The notes beneath the pieces are model-generated. The model searched no databases and was not told the origin of the DNA. It was given only the letters and a program-made list of their open reading frames with translations. The translations under genes were made by a program, and so were the position numbers. 64,000 nucleotides of DNA from Phyto melanocephala (Eukaryota; Arthropoda; Insecta; Diptera; Rhinophoridae): contig OW799236.1 in the NCBI GenBank assembly GCA_941918925.1, forward strand, positions 88,841,716 to 88,905,715, in the 5' to 3' direction. This document shows positions 23,271-31,899 of this stretch, piece after piece (the stretch's first letter is position 1; every line of letters starts with the position of its first letter).

Positions 23271-23450
23271 AAGGGCATGAAAAGGACCTTACAATCGACA
23301 TTTCGTTGACAGTTTTAGGGAATTAAATTAGCAAAATTGAAAAATTATTATAAAAGTCCTTAACGCTTCTACATACATTTAATTTAGCACTAACGTTTAT
23401 AGTTTTCTTTTTTTTTTTGCTTCTGTGTTAAACTCCTTAATTCATTCTAG

Positions 23451-23619
23451 ATTTGACAAACAAATTGGCACTTAAAAGACCACTTAGTATAGGGACACGA
23501 TTTGGTTCAAACATTCTCTCAACACTTATGGGCGGTGGCATTGAAATAAATAATGTGGGTTCAACTGTAAAAATACGAAAAAATTGTCTGCATGTTTGGA
23601 TTTTTCAAAATTTTCAAAA
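23451..23619 (+). CDS. TEP-I alternative exon G (Gly/Ser-rich, cysteine-containing)
   Basis: The acceptor is TTCATTCTAG ending at 23450 and the donor is AA|GTAATT at 23620. At 169 nt it is the shortest variant, about 56 residues. It begins LTNKLALKRPLSIGTRFGSN and has a Gly/Met stretch (STLMGGG). The anchor reads KIRKNCLHVWIFQNFQ: Cys replaces the usual Phe, and the Glu before Trp is missing. It is the only variant with a cysteine, so the product would gain a free or newly paired thiol. It could be a decaying variant or a functionally distinct one; the frame and both splice sites are intact. Confidence 0.75.
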
Positions 23620-24396
23620 GTAATTACAAAAAGAAAAACATCAAAACAACAAATTTTTATTTATTAAAATTTTTTCATTAAGATATCATGCATAATAACA
23701 GACTAATCCGAGTTTACCGATTCTCAACTAAATCGTTTAGAAATTTTGTATGAAAACTTTCAAACACAAATATATCGGTGGCCTTTAATAAAAAATGTGT
23801 ACTTTGATTTCGTTCGAAATCGCGTTTTTAACTTTTTTAACACCCGTGACAAATTTCATAACTTATGGTTAAGAATAAGGGATTTATAGTCACATAATTA
23901 AGCCAGACCTCACTTCATGCATTTAAGTTTCCTCCAGTTAAATCATAAAAAATCAAGTTACGCCCTTTTTATATTAGGCCACCGATATGTATTTCATTAT
24001 TATTATTGTTTTAAATACAAATCAAATATATTTAGGGCCATATTCATAAAAAATATTTTATTATTACTAAAGGCTTATTTGACAGATGTTGAACAGAAAT
24101 TTGTCAAATAAGCCTTCAATAAACTTAAAATATTTTTTATGAATTATTATACACAGATCTATTAATTTAATTTTATATGAAAATTTATAAAATTAAATGT
24201 TAAGAATATATAAAAAATATCGAAGCGTACCATACAGAATCTAATCAATTTAAACGTTTTGAATCTGTTAACCAACTCTAAAATATTTGGTGTGAAATTT
24301 TCTAAATTAATAAACTTCTTGTGCTTCTTTCTTTTAAATAAAGTTATAAGTATATTTTGCTTTAATTGTTGTTTTTAATAAATATGTATTTTTAAG
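23620..24396. other. G-H intron with foldback
   Basis: At 777 bp this is the shortest intron between variants. It holds the foldback at 24037-24146 and otherwise AT-rich sequence. Confidence 0.6.
24037..24146. mobile_element. Foldback MITE, ~110 bp (family copy 2)
   Basis: The left arm CATAAAAAATATTTTA pairs with TAAAATATTTTTTATG at the right, with inner GGCTTATTTGACAG and TTGTCAAATAAGCC arms. Same family as 14032-14145. It ends about 250 bp before exon H. Confidence 0.75.
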
Positions 24397-24604
24397 TAAA
24401 AAAAACTAAAAAATCAAAACCTGCATCATCTGAACAACACTACATACCTATAATGGGTGCCAGTTTACATTCTAAAACATCAACCACCGCAAAGCCTCAT
24501 AAATTGACATCTACAGAGGCCAGTCTAGATCGGCAGAAAAATGTCGTCTCAGTAAGAACAAATTTTCAAGAAACTTGGTTATTTTTGGAGGAATATTTAC
24601 AAAA
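24397..24604 (+). CDS. TEP-I alternative exon H (Lys/Ser/Thr-rich bait-like region)
   Basis: The acceptor is ATTTTTAAG ending at 24396, fixed by an in-frame TAA just upstream at 24393-24395. The donor is AA|GTAGGC at 24605. At 208 nt it encodes about 69 residues. It begins KKTKKSKPASSEQHYIP and is very basic at the start, then rich in Ser, Thr and Lys. It ends VRTNFQETWLFLEEYLQ, keeping the ETW form of the anchor. The acceptor has a weak pyrimidine tract compared with the other variants, so inclusion may need help from a splicing factor (inference). There is no internal start codon near its 5' end. Confidence 0.75.
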
Positions 24605-25324
24605 GTAGGCATACGAAGTTTTTTTGGTTTTTGTTTTTGTTAATAAAATATTTTTTAATTACTTTCTTGCCATATGTTTTGTAGACTTTATTTTTTTTTA
24701 TTTACTTCTATAAATAAATATGTACTTATGTATGTATGTATATACAAACGTGTTAAATTTCATATTATCTTTGTCTTCTACTTTATGTGTGTATGTAGAT
24801 ATGATTGATTTTAACTTATCATTATTTTTATAATATTGCGCTTCATATTTCTGTATGAGTAACTTATTGGCTACATGAACCAAGTCAAACATTTTCGAAC
24901 TTTGCGACAGTCGTACAAGTTTTCTTTTATTAAAAAATTACAGGTTTTTCATATCAATTTTTTTTAAGTTTAATATTTACCCAAGCCCCGATTTGCGTCG
25001 TTAATGGGGACGGGAAAAATGCGATACAAATCGAATAATTTTGGCTATCCAAATGCACTGGTTTTGATTAATTGGGAGAAAAACTAAAAAATTTTATAAT
25101 TATGTATGTACTTAGACAAGGCATATTTATTCATCATACTCTTGATTCGTAAGCTGATTATTTTTTTCAACACTTATTTTAATTTTCAGCTGTCAAAATG
25201 CATAAATAAAAAACAATATTCTCTCTTTTCTAATTTATTTTAAATGTCAAACTTTATATATAAAAAATATAAACAAAAAAATTCTGTCCAAACTGCAATT
25301 ACCTGATGAATAAATGTGCCTTGG

Positions 25325-26490
25325 TACTTAGATAAAAACAAGTAAGAGCGCTATATTCGGCCGTGCCGAATCTTATATACCCTTCACAACGTGTAGTCAT
25401 GCAATAACAGTAGTTTGTATCGCCATTCATCCCATATGAAATACGTACATACATATAAAAATATACATAAGTATATAAAAACATCCCATTGTAAAATTAT
25501 AAATTTACGTATGTATGTAAAAAAAACAAAAATTAAAAAAAAATTAAAAAAAAAATTAAAAAAAATGTAAAAAAAAATTATTAAAATATAAATAATAAAT
25601 ATAAAACGAAAAAAAAAATAAAAAAAAAAATTAAAAAAAAAATAAAAACAAGTAAGAGCGCTATATTCGGCCGTGCCGAATCTTATATACCCTTCACAAC
25701 GTGTAGTCATGCAATAACAGTAGTTTGTATCACCATTCATCTCATATGAAATACGTACATACATATAAAAATATACATATGTATATAAAAAACATCCCAT
25801 TGTAAAATTATAAATTTACGTATGTATGTTAAAAAAAATAAAAAAAAAAAAAAAATTTAAAAAAAAAAAGTAAAAAAAAAAATTTAAAAAAAAAATTTTA
25901 AAAAAATAATTAAAATATATATAATTAATATAAAACAAAAAAAAAAATAAAAATTAAAAAAAAAAATAATAAAAATATAAATAATATATTAAATAAAAAA
26001 TAAATAAAATAAAAAAAAAAGAATTAAAAAAAAAATTTAAAAAAAAATTTTTAAATATAAAAAAAAAATTTTTTTGGCTCAGCTGGGATTCGATGCCACG
26101 TTTTCTCTAACCAGTATACACGTTTGTATGTATGTATGTTGTTGTTGTAATGTTGTTTTTGTGAAAAAAAAATCGAGGTGGTCGTGGGTTTTTGCTCATA
26201 TCTCAGTTGTTTATGTACCGATGTTTCTGATTTTCAATAGCGATCTACTCCCGAATATTTCTGATATTTTAATAACTCACCCGGGTCCAAGCGATGTCGG
26301 GGGCTTCAAAAAGTTGATTTAAACTTACACACGGACAGACGGACAGACTGACAGAGCTTAATCGACTTCCCTATTCATAAGCTTTCAGAAAATATATACT
26401 TTATGGGGTCGGAAATGAAAATTGTAGAAATTTCACACGGAATGACAAACCTATATATACCCTTTTTCACTGTGTGAAGGGTATAAAAAT
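25325..26490 (+). repeat. Two tandem DR-1 heads, A-rich tract, one DR-1 body
   Basis: ACAAGTAAGAGCGCTATATT starts a ~310-bp unit at 25338 and again at 25648, nearly identical over more than 150 bp and each followed by an A-rich tract. The second runs into the DR-1 body (GGCTCAGCTGGGATTCGATG at 26076) and ends CACTGTGTGAAGGGTATAA at about 26488. The inner pair TATACCCTTCAC and GTGAAGGGTATA forms a 12-bp inverted repeat. Long minus-strand frames here are poly-Phe translations of A-rich DNA and not genes. Confidence 0.75.
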
Positions 26491-26569
26491 AATAAAAATA
26501 TAAATAATATATTAAATAAAATATTAAAATAAATAAAAAAAAAAACAAATTTTAAAAAATTAAAAAAAA

Positions 26570-26995
26570 ATTTTTTTTGGCTCAGCTGGGATTCGACGCC
26601 ACGTTTTCTCTAACCAGTATACACGTTTGTATGTATGTATGTTGTTGTTGTAATGTTGTTTTTGTGAAAACAAATCAAGGTGGTCGTGGGTTTTTGCTCA
26701 TATCTCAGTTGTTTATGAACCGATGTTTCTGATTTTCAATAACGATCTACTCCCAAATATTTCTGATATTTTAATGCCTCACTCGGGTCCAAGCGATGTC
26801 GGGGGGCTTCAAAAAGTTGATTTCAACATACACACGGACAGACGGTCAGACTGACAGAGCTTAATCGACTCCCCTATTCATAAGCTTTCAGAAAATATAT
26901 ACTTTATGGGGTCGGAAATGAAAATTGTAGAAATTTCACACGGAATGACAAACCTATACATATATACCCTTTTTCACTGTGTGAAGGGTATAACA
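26570..26995 (+). repeat. DR-1 body, second tandem copy
   Basis: Repeats the sequence of 26076-26490 with few changes, from GGCTCAGCTGGGATTCGACG to GTGAAGGGTATAAC. The head is missing; only the A-rich tail of the previous copy precedes it. Confidence 0.75.
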
Positions 26996-27232
26996 AGTCT
27001 TATGAATACGTTTTTAATTGTTTATATTCATTCAACAAACTTTTTAAAAGTTAGAAATAAAAAAATAATAAATTTAATTAAAAAAATAAAAAAATTTATA
27101 AAATTGATTTTTAGATATGTACATATGTATGTACATACTTATGTACTAAATATTCACATATCACATACATATGTACTTACAAACAGATGGAATGAATCAC
27201 TTGCATAATAGAATAGTTCATACATAAAAATA

Positions 27233-27243
27233 GGGAATTTCCC
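27233..27243. promoter_or_regulatory. Perfect palindromic kappaB-like site
   Basis: GGGAATTTCCC matches the consensus bound by NF-kappaB/Rel dimers (Dorsal, Dif and Relish in flies), which drive immune genes. It sits in a TEP-I intron 90 bp before the octamer-like cluster. A single 11-bp match can occur by chance; function is inferred. Confidence 0.4.
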
Positions 27244-27326
27244 TTTTGCATGCAAATTAAAAATTTCATATGTACATACATATGTACTTGGCTATGCCTC
27301 CTTAAAAAATCCAACCGTTTTCAGCG

Positions 27327-27470
27327 ATGCAAATCGAAATTAAAGTGTCGCAAATTGAATCGACGCAAATTGAGTCGATGCAAATTGAAATCACAACGAT
27401 CCAAGTCGGATTGTACCAATATTTAAATCACGACGCAAATCGAAAACACGCAAATCGGATAGACGCAAAC
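27327..27470. promoter_or_regulatory. Cluster of octamer-like A(T/C)GCAAAT motifs
   Basis: ATGCAAAT, the classic POU-domain octamer, occurs at 27327 and 27378. Variants are TCGCAAAT (27348), ACGCAAAT (27363, 27433, 27448) and ACGCAAAC (27463). Most sit in a repeating GACGCAAATYGA frame. The fly POU protein Nubbin/Pdm1 is known to act with Relish on immune promoters, so nearness to the kappaB-like site is suggestive. It may instead be a simple degenerate tandem repeat. Confidence 0.4.
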
Positions 27471-28239
27471 CGAGGCTTTTGTTTATATATATGTATATAC
27501 TCCTAAGAATCAACAATGGATGCTCAGTTTAATAAATTCAGGACATCCCTCTTTTCGACAGAATAAAATAAAATGGGAGTGGTTAAAGTCGGGAAGACAT
27601 ACAGAACAGAAATTTATTTTTTTGTAGTTAGGCCAGTAAACATACTGGTTTTGCAATAGAAAATACCACAATTGTATTTGTAAGTGGACCAAGTGAAAGG
27701 GTTGAAAAACACTATATCTCTGAAAAATCAAATCAGGACTGGATATCGTTTGGAGAGGAATCATAGATTCCAAAGAAAAACAAAAAAAAAGATTCAGCAA
27801 CAAAATGGAGAGTTCGGCAGCGACTTTCCAATTATCACACTCTGACATAACTAAATGATGCAGATCAGACAACATATCCCTACGATTCGCCAGGGAACTA
27901 GAAGAACAATTTTTTGCTCAGTTGTAACAAAGTTAAAGCGTCATGGCAGATGTTTTTTTTTTTTAATAAAATTACAATCCATTATGGATCACACTATTAC
28001 GCAATTATGCCAAGTTTAAGGAAAGCTAAATTTAACTACAGGCTTGAATACTTTAGAGATAATAGCGACAAGAAAAACACGAGACAAAATAACAATAAAC
28101 TGCTGAATCTTACGGCAACCTTTGCGCGAAAGCAACTATGACAAATCGTGTAAGATGGTGATGCAGCCAAATGCTCCCAAAAGGCGTAATGGAAAAAAAA
28201 ATTATTTACAAATACCCAGGATATTGTGTTAATTTAGAT

Positions 28240-28740
28240 ATAAAATGCCTCTAGAAATGTTCGTGAAAAATTTTAAAATAAATCGGTCACTTACCGGCAA
28301 AGTTATAGACAAAAATTGTTTGGAAAAATATATTTAATATTTATCAAATACATATATACCAAATTATTTACCGTATTTTCAAAAATTGTTTGTGAGAAAA
28401 TCTAACAAATCGGTTTGAAACTAACTGAGATATAAGCACAAAGATACAACTGCGTCAATGTTTTTCTTAAAATTTACAAACAGAAATCGAAATTTTTCAG
28501 TTTTTTATACTACCCAGAGATCCAATATGGGTATGAGATAAAAGAGCTTAACTAGTAGAATACAATCAACTATGTTAAAAGTCAAAATCAAAAATGGCGT
28601 CCGAAATAATAAAGAAAATGCCATATAACTGTGTATACAGTTATATAAAATCTAGGATGTGGTCATTATATCTATTTACATGATAGTGAAGGGTACTAAC
28701 AGATTTGGCATGGTCAAATATAGCACTCTTACTTGTTCTT
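28240..28740 (+). repeat. Dispersed repeat DR-2 fragment
   Basis: Shares AAATCGGTTTGAAACTAACT, AAAATGGCGTCCG and the terminal GATTTGGCATGGTCAAATAT...CTTACTTGTT end with the copy at 22260-23270. Confidence 0.6.
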
Positions 28741-29484
28741 CTTTTCAATTTCATTTTGTTATAAAATGAAAAAATTCGTCTCTTTAAACCGATAGAGTTC
28801 GAGTTGAACTTTTTGGTCGATTGGGCATTTGATGTTTTTCTGTAAAATTAATATATTTGATGACCAAAAACATAATTTTTTCCACCAATTTTAAAATTTA
28901 TATTTAAACATAAGGGTTAAAATAATATTAAAAAACAAAAGAACTATAAAAATGATTAAACAAACTTTACAAGCGAGGTTTTGTTTGTCCTTAGTTTGCT
29001 GTCATTTGTTTTTTTATGCCAATGAGACCAACTAAATACTTCCAAATATTATTACGTCCTTTTATAAATCATTATTGAATCATTTGTAAAACATTCAGTT
29101 GTCATATAACTGCGTTAATAATTTGTTACTTTCTTGGACTTCTAAACAGCATAATATTTTTCTAACATTTAAATCCTTCTCTGGAGAACTTCAATTAGCT
29201 GCTCCGCATTCTCAACTTTGCTTTTATAATATTCCTGTCACTATCTAATATCAACTTACTTTTCAAGAAACTTTTCTTGCAGCACTAAGAAAATTGTACA
29301 TAACCTAGCTTTTAATGCATGATTGTTTTAACATTTTTTAATTATTTTTAATAAATTTTGCACGTTCGATTTCATATATCATATTAATAATTGTAAAAAA
29401 AGCTTTTTATGTTGTGCTATACGTTATGTGTGTGTTTGGTTTGAAAAATATTTAATATAAATACATATAAAATAATAATAAAAC

Positions 29485-29536
29485 TCTTTCTCTTTTCCTT
29501 TCTTCTTAACCTTACTTCCGTGATAAAAATCTATAG
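29485..29536 (+). promoter_or_regulatory. Common 3' splice site of the variant block
   Basis: A pyrimidine tract (CTCTTTCTCTTTTCCTTTCT and onward to 29519) precedes the acceptor CTATAG ending at 29536. All eight variant exons must join here. The AG at 29536 gives the right phase: each variant's last two bases plus T at 29537 make Asn, Thr or Ser. An upstream GTG in the same frame is intronic. Confidence 0.65.
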
Positions 29537-30620
29537 TACTGATGAAAATGGAGTGGCGACTCTTACCAAAAATATTCCAGACACCATAACATCATGGGTG
29601 GTGACCGGATTTTCTTTGAATGACAAAACCGGCTTTGGTATGGTGGCAAGCCCCACCAATATTAAGGTGTTTCAGCCCTTTTTTATTAGCACCAACTTGC
29701 CTTATTCCGTGAAACGTGGTGAAGTTATATCTATACCCTTAGTTGTTTTCAACTACATGGATAAGGCCTTAGATGCTGAAGTGAGCATGGAAAATACCGA
29801 TAACGAATACGATTTCACAGAAGTGTCAAATGAAATTGAGGAAGTTGTTTTGGAGGATAAACAAAGGGTCAAACGTGTAACAGTGCCATCGAATAGCGGT
29901 AAAAGTGTATCGTTTATGATACGTCCCAATAAGGTTGGAGATATTACTTTAAAAATTAAGGCGGTTACTGCCTTGGCCGGTGATGCCATACATCAAAAAC
30001 TTAAAGTTGTACCAGAAGGTGTAACTCAGTATGAAAATCAAGCCATATTTATTACACCCTCCGGCTCCGAACAGCCTTTTAAGGAAACTCTTAGGGCTCA
30101 TATACCGAAAGAAACAGTTTTAGACTCGGAATATTTGGAATTTTCTGTAGTTGGCGATATTTTGGGTCCCACCATTAAGAATATCGATAAGTTAGTTAAT
30201 AAACCTTATGGTTGTGGTGAACAAAATATGGTAAACTTTGTGCCCAATATTTTGGTGTTGCATTATTTGGATGCCATTAAACGCGATATGCCTAAAGTTG
30301 TTCAGAAAGCTAAGAATTTTATGGAAATCGGTTATCAACGAGAATTAACATACAAACATAAAAATGGAGCTTACAGTGCATTTGGTGAGGGTAGTAGCGA
30401 CCCTAACAGTTGGCTTACGGCTTATGTGGCACGTTCCTTTATACAGGCTAGAAAATATATTAGCATCGATTCACAAGTCATTGATCAGGCATTGCAATAC
30501 TTAATATCGAATCAATTGGAAAGTGGACAATTCAAACAAACTGGACGTTTATTCCACCCATCCCATCAAAATAATGTTGGTTTTACAGCGTTTTCTCTAT
30601 TGGCTCTGCTAGAAGACATG
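29537..30620 (+). CDS. TEP-I constant exon 1: MG7, CUB and thioester region
   Basis: It encodes about 361 residues from TDENGVATLTKNIPDTITSW, the standard segment after the bait in TEPs, through a macroglobulin domain and into the thioester domain. The thioester motif GCGEQ is at 30210-30224 within KPYGCGEQNMVNF, so the Cys-Gln thioester that forms covalent bonds with targets is intact. Further on come DPNSWLTAYVARSFIQA and GRLFHPSHQNNVGFTAFSLL; the His in FHPSH aligns by position with the catalytic His of C3-like thioester domains (from remembered family sequence). The donor is ATG|GTAAGT at 30621, phase 0. The frame continues into the intron for 11 codons before a stop, which is not meaningful. 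Confidence 0.92.
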
Positions 30621-30699
30621 GTAAGTCGTAAAATAATTTTGTATTTTCCTTAACTCATTAAAATATCCAATTAAAAAATTGTTCCCTTTTTTAATGAAG

Positions 30700-31218
30700 G
30701 ACTACTCAAATAAATATAAAACCGAAATCGAGAAGGGTATCAAGTACCTGGTAGAAGAATTTGATAAAGAAAATGATACATATGCTCTTGCATTAGCATT
30801 GGTAGTCTTAAAAAAAGTACAACATCCCAGCGCTGGGACACTTATGGAAAAACTGGAAAAATTGGCACACGAAGAGAATAGTCTCAAGTGGTGGACAAAC
30901 TCAGCAAAGGATCAAAATAACGACATTGAAATCACATCATACATATTGGAGGCGTATGTTTACAGTGAACCGGCTGGTGAACTAATACCGATTATTAAGT
31001 GGTTAATAGGTAATCGTAATAGTAACGGAGGATTTGACTCCACGCAAGACACTGTTGTGGGTCTTCAAGCTCTAATCAGATTTGCTGAAAAGTATATTAG
31101 CGGCGGAGATGGTAAAATGACAATTAAATTTGAAGCTCAAGATGGTGAGGGTAAGGAGACAACTAAGGGTAGTTTTTCAGTGAATAAAGAGAATTCTCTG
31201 ATTGTGCAAACTCATGTG
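30700..31218 (+). CDS. TEP-I constant exon 2: end of thioester domain and second CUB part
   Basis: The acceptor is TTAATGAAG ending at 30699 and the donor is GTG|GTAAGT at 31219; 173 codons, phase 0 on both sides. The start DYSNKYKTEIEKGIKYLVEE continues the helical thioester domain, and NGGFDSTQDTVVGLQALIRF is the conserved terminal helix region of the domain (compare the NGGFxSTQDTVVALQAL motif of the superfamily). The final part moves into the CUB-like beta domain. The flanking introns are only 79 and 62 bp, in sharp contrast to the kilobase introns of the variable block. Confidence 0.92.
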
Positions 31219-31280
31219 GTAAGTTAGTTTATCATTAACCAAACCTGACTATGTGCCTTATATTATTGTCTCTTTTATAG

Positions 31281-31850
31281 CTTCCCAAGTCCTCTCGACA
31301 AATAACTATGGAAGCCGAGGGCCAAGGCTCATCATTGGTTCAACTATCTTATCACTACAATTTAGCTACCAAAGATGACAAACCTAGTTTTACTGTCAAG
31401 CATACAATTCAGTCAACTCCTCATCCAAATCTTTTGAAAATGGATGTTTGTGCCGAGTTCATTCCTGGAGCTAATAGTGACCTCAAAGAATCCAACATGG
31501 CCATTATGGAAATATATCTACCTTCTGGTTTTACTGCTGATACAGAAAAATTTGATGCCATTCATGAGACCAAACAAGTGCAGCGTGTTGAAACAAAAAA
31601 TTCCGATACAGCAATTATTATCTACTTCGATTTTCTTACAGCTGGTGAAGAAGTGTGCATTAATGTGAATGCTGAAAAAATGCATGCTGTTGCTAAGCAG
31701 AAACCAGCTGCTATTACCATATATGACTACTATCAATCAGAACAACGCGCCACTGTTTACTACGAAGTGAGGTCGTCGCTGTGTGATATTTGTGAAAAGG
31801 ACGAATGTGGCCAGGGCTGTGAAAATAAACCCACAAACAAAATACCATAA
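31281..31850 (+). CDS. TEP-I last exon: MG8 receptor-binding-like domain and Cys tail
   Basis: The acceptor is CTTTTATAG ending at 31280 and the stop TAA is at 31848-31850; 189 residues. The sequence LPKSSRQITMEAEGQGSSLV opens the end of CUB. MDVCAEFIPGANSDLKESNM and the following IYLPSGF belong to the C-terminal macroglobulin domain, the receptor-binding domain of the superfamily. The protein ends in a cysteine-rich tail, LCDICEKDECGQGC, typical of insect TEPs. Together the three constant exons encode 724 residues plus the junction. A polyadenylation signal follows 44 bases after the stop. Confidence 0.92.
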   Translation, partial: LPKSSRQITMEAEGQGSSLVQLSYHYNLATKDDKPSFTVKHTIQSTPHPNLLKMDVCAEFIPGANSDLKESNMAIMEIYLPSGFTADTEKFDAIHETKQVQRVETKNSDTAIIIYFDFLTAGEEVCINVNAEKMHAVAKQKPAAITIYDYYQSEQRATVYYEVRSSLCDICEKDECGQGCENKPTNKIP

Positions 31851-31893
31851 TTAATCGAAAATGATTTCAGCTTTTACTACATATTCTTATAAT

Positions 31894-31899
31894 AATAAA
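31894..31899 (+). terminator. Polyadenylation signal AATAAA of TEP-I
   Basis: AATAAA begins 44 bases after the stop codon in AT-rich DNA; the position is appropriate but such words are common here. Confidence 0.55.

Larger units (their letters stand above)
20161..23450. other. F-G intron: nested repeats
   Basis: 20161-20990 is AT-rich with nothing recognised. Then come a DR-1 copy interrupted by a MITE (20993-21420), a transposase remnant (21450-21975), and a DR-2 copy interrupted by the second, inverted MITE (22260-23270). The polypyrimidine tract before exon G is at about 23405-23450. Confidence 0.65.
24605..29536. other. Intron between exon H and the thioester exon
   Basis: About 4.9 kb. 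It carries DR-1 copies and A-rich tracts (25325-26995), a kappaB-like site and octamer-like cluster (27233-27470), a DR-2 copy (28240-28740), and a long pyrimidine tract before the acceptor. 27480-28240 has open frames on both strands that I could not assign. Confidence 0.6.
2268..31850 (+). other. TEP-I gene (3' part): eight alternative exons plus three constant exons
   Basis: This gene-level entry covers the part of a thioester-containing protein gene inside the window. The family is secreted, insect-specific relatives of complement C3 and alpha-2-macroglobulin that tag microbes through an internal thioester. Visible parts are alternative exons A (2268-2502), B (5336-5546), C (7507-7705), D (11986-12157), E (16565-16775), F (19983-20160), G (23451-23619) and H (24397-24604), then constant exons 29537-30620, 30700-31218 and 31281-31850. 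The signal peptide and first macroglobulin domains must lie upstream of position 1. The variable block sits just before the segment resembling the post-bait part of alpha-2-macroglobulins, where D. melanogaster Tep2 carries its alternative exons. Orthology to Tep2 is inferred from this layout, not tested. Confidence 0.85.

Noticed and set aside
25384..25800. 138-residue minus-strand open frame rich in Phe and Tyr
   Set aside because: It is the translation of A-rich tracts and DR-1 heads on the other strand; low complexity, no domain.
29753..29989. Minus-strand open frame within the thioester exon
   Set aside because: It is a shadow of the strongly supported TEP coding strand.
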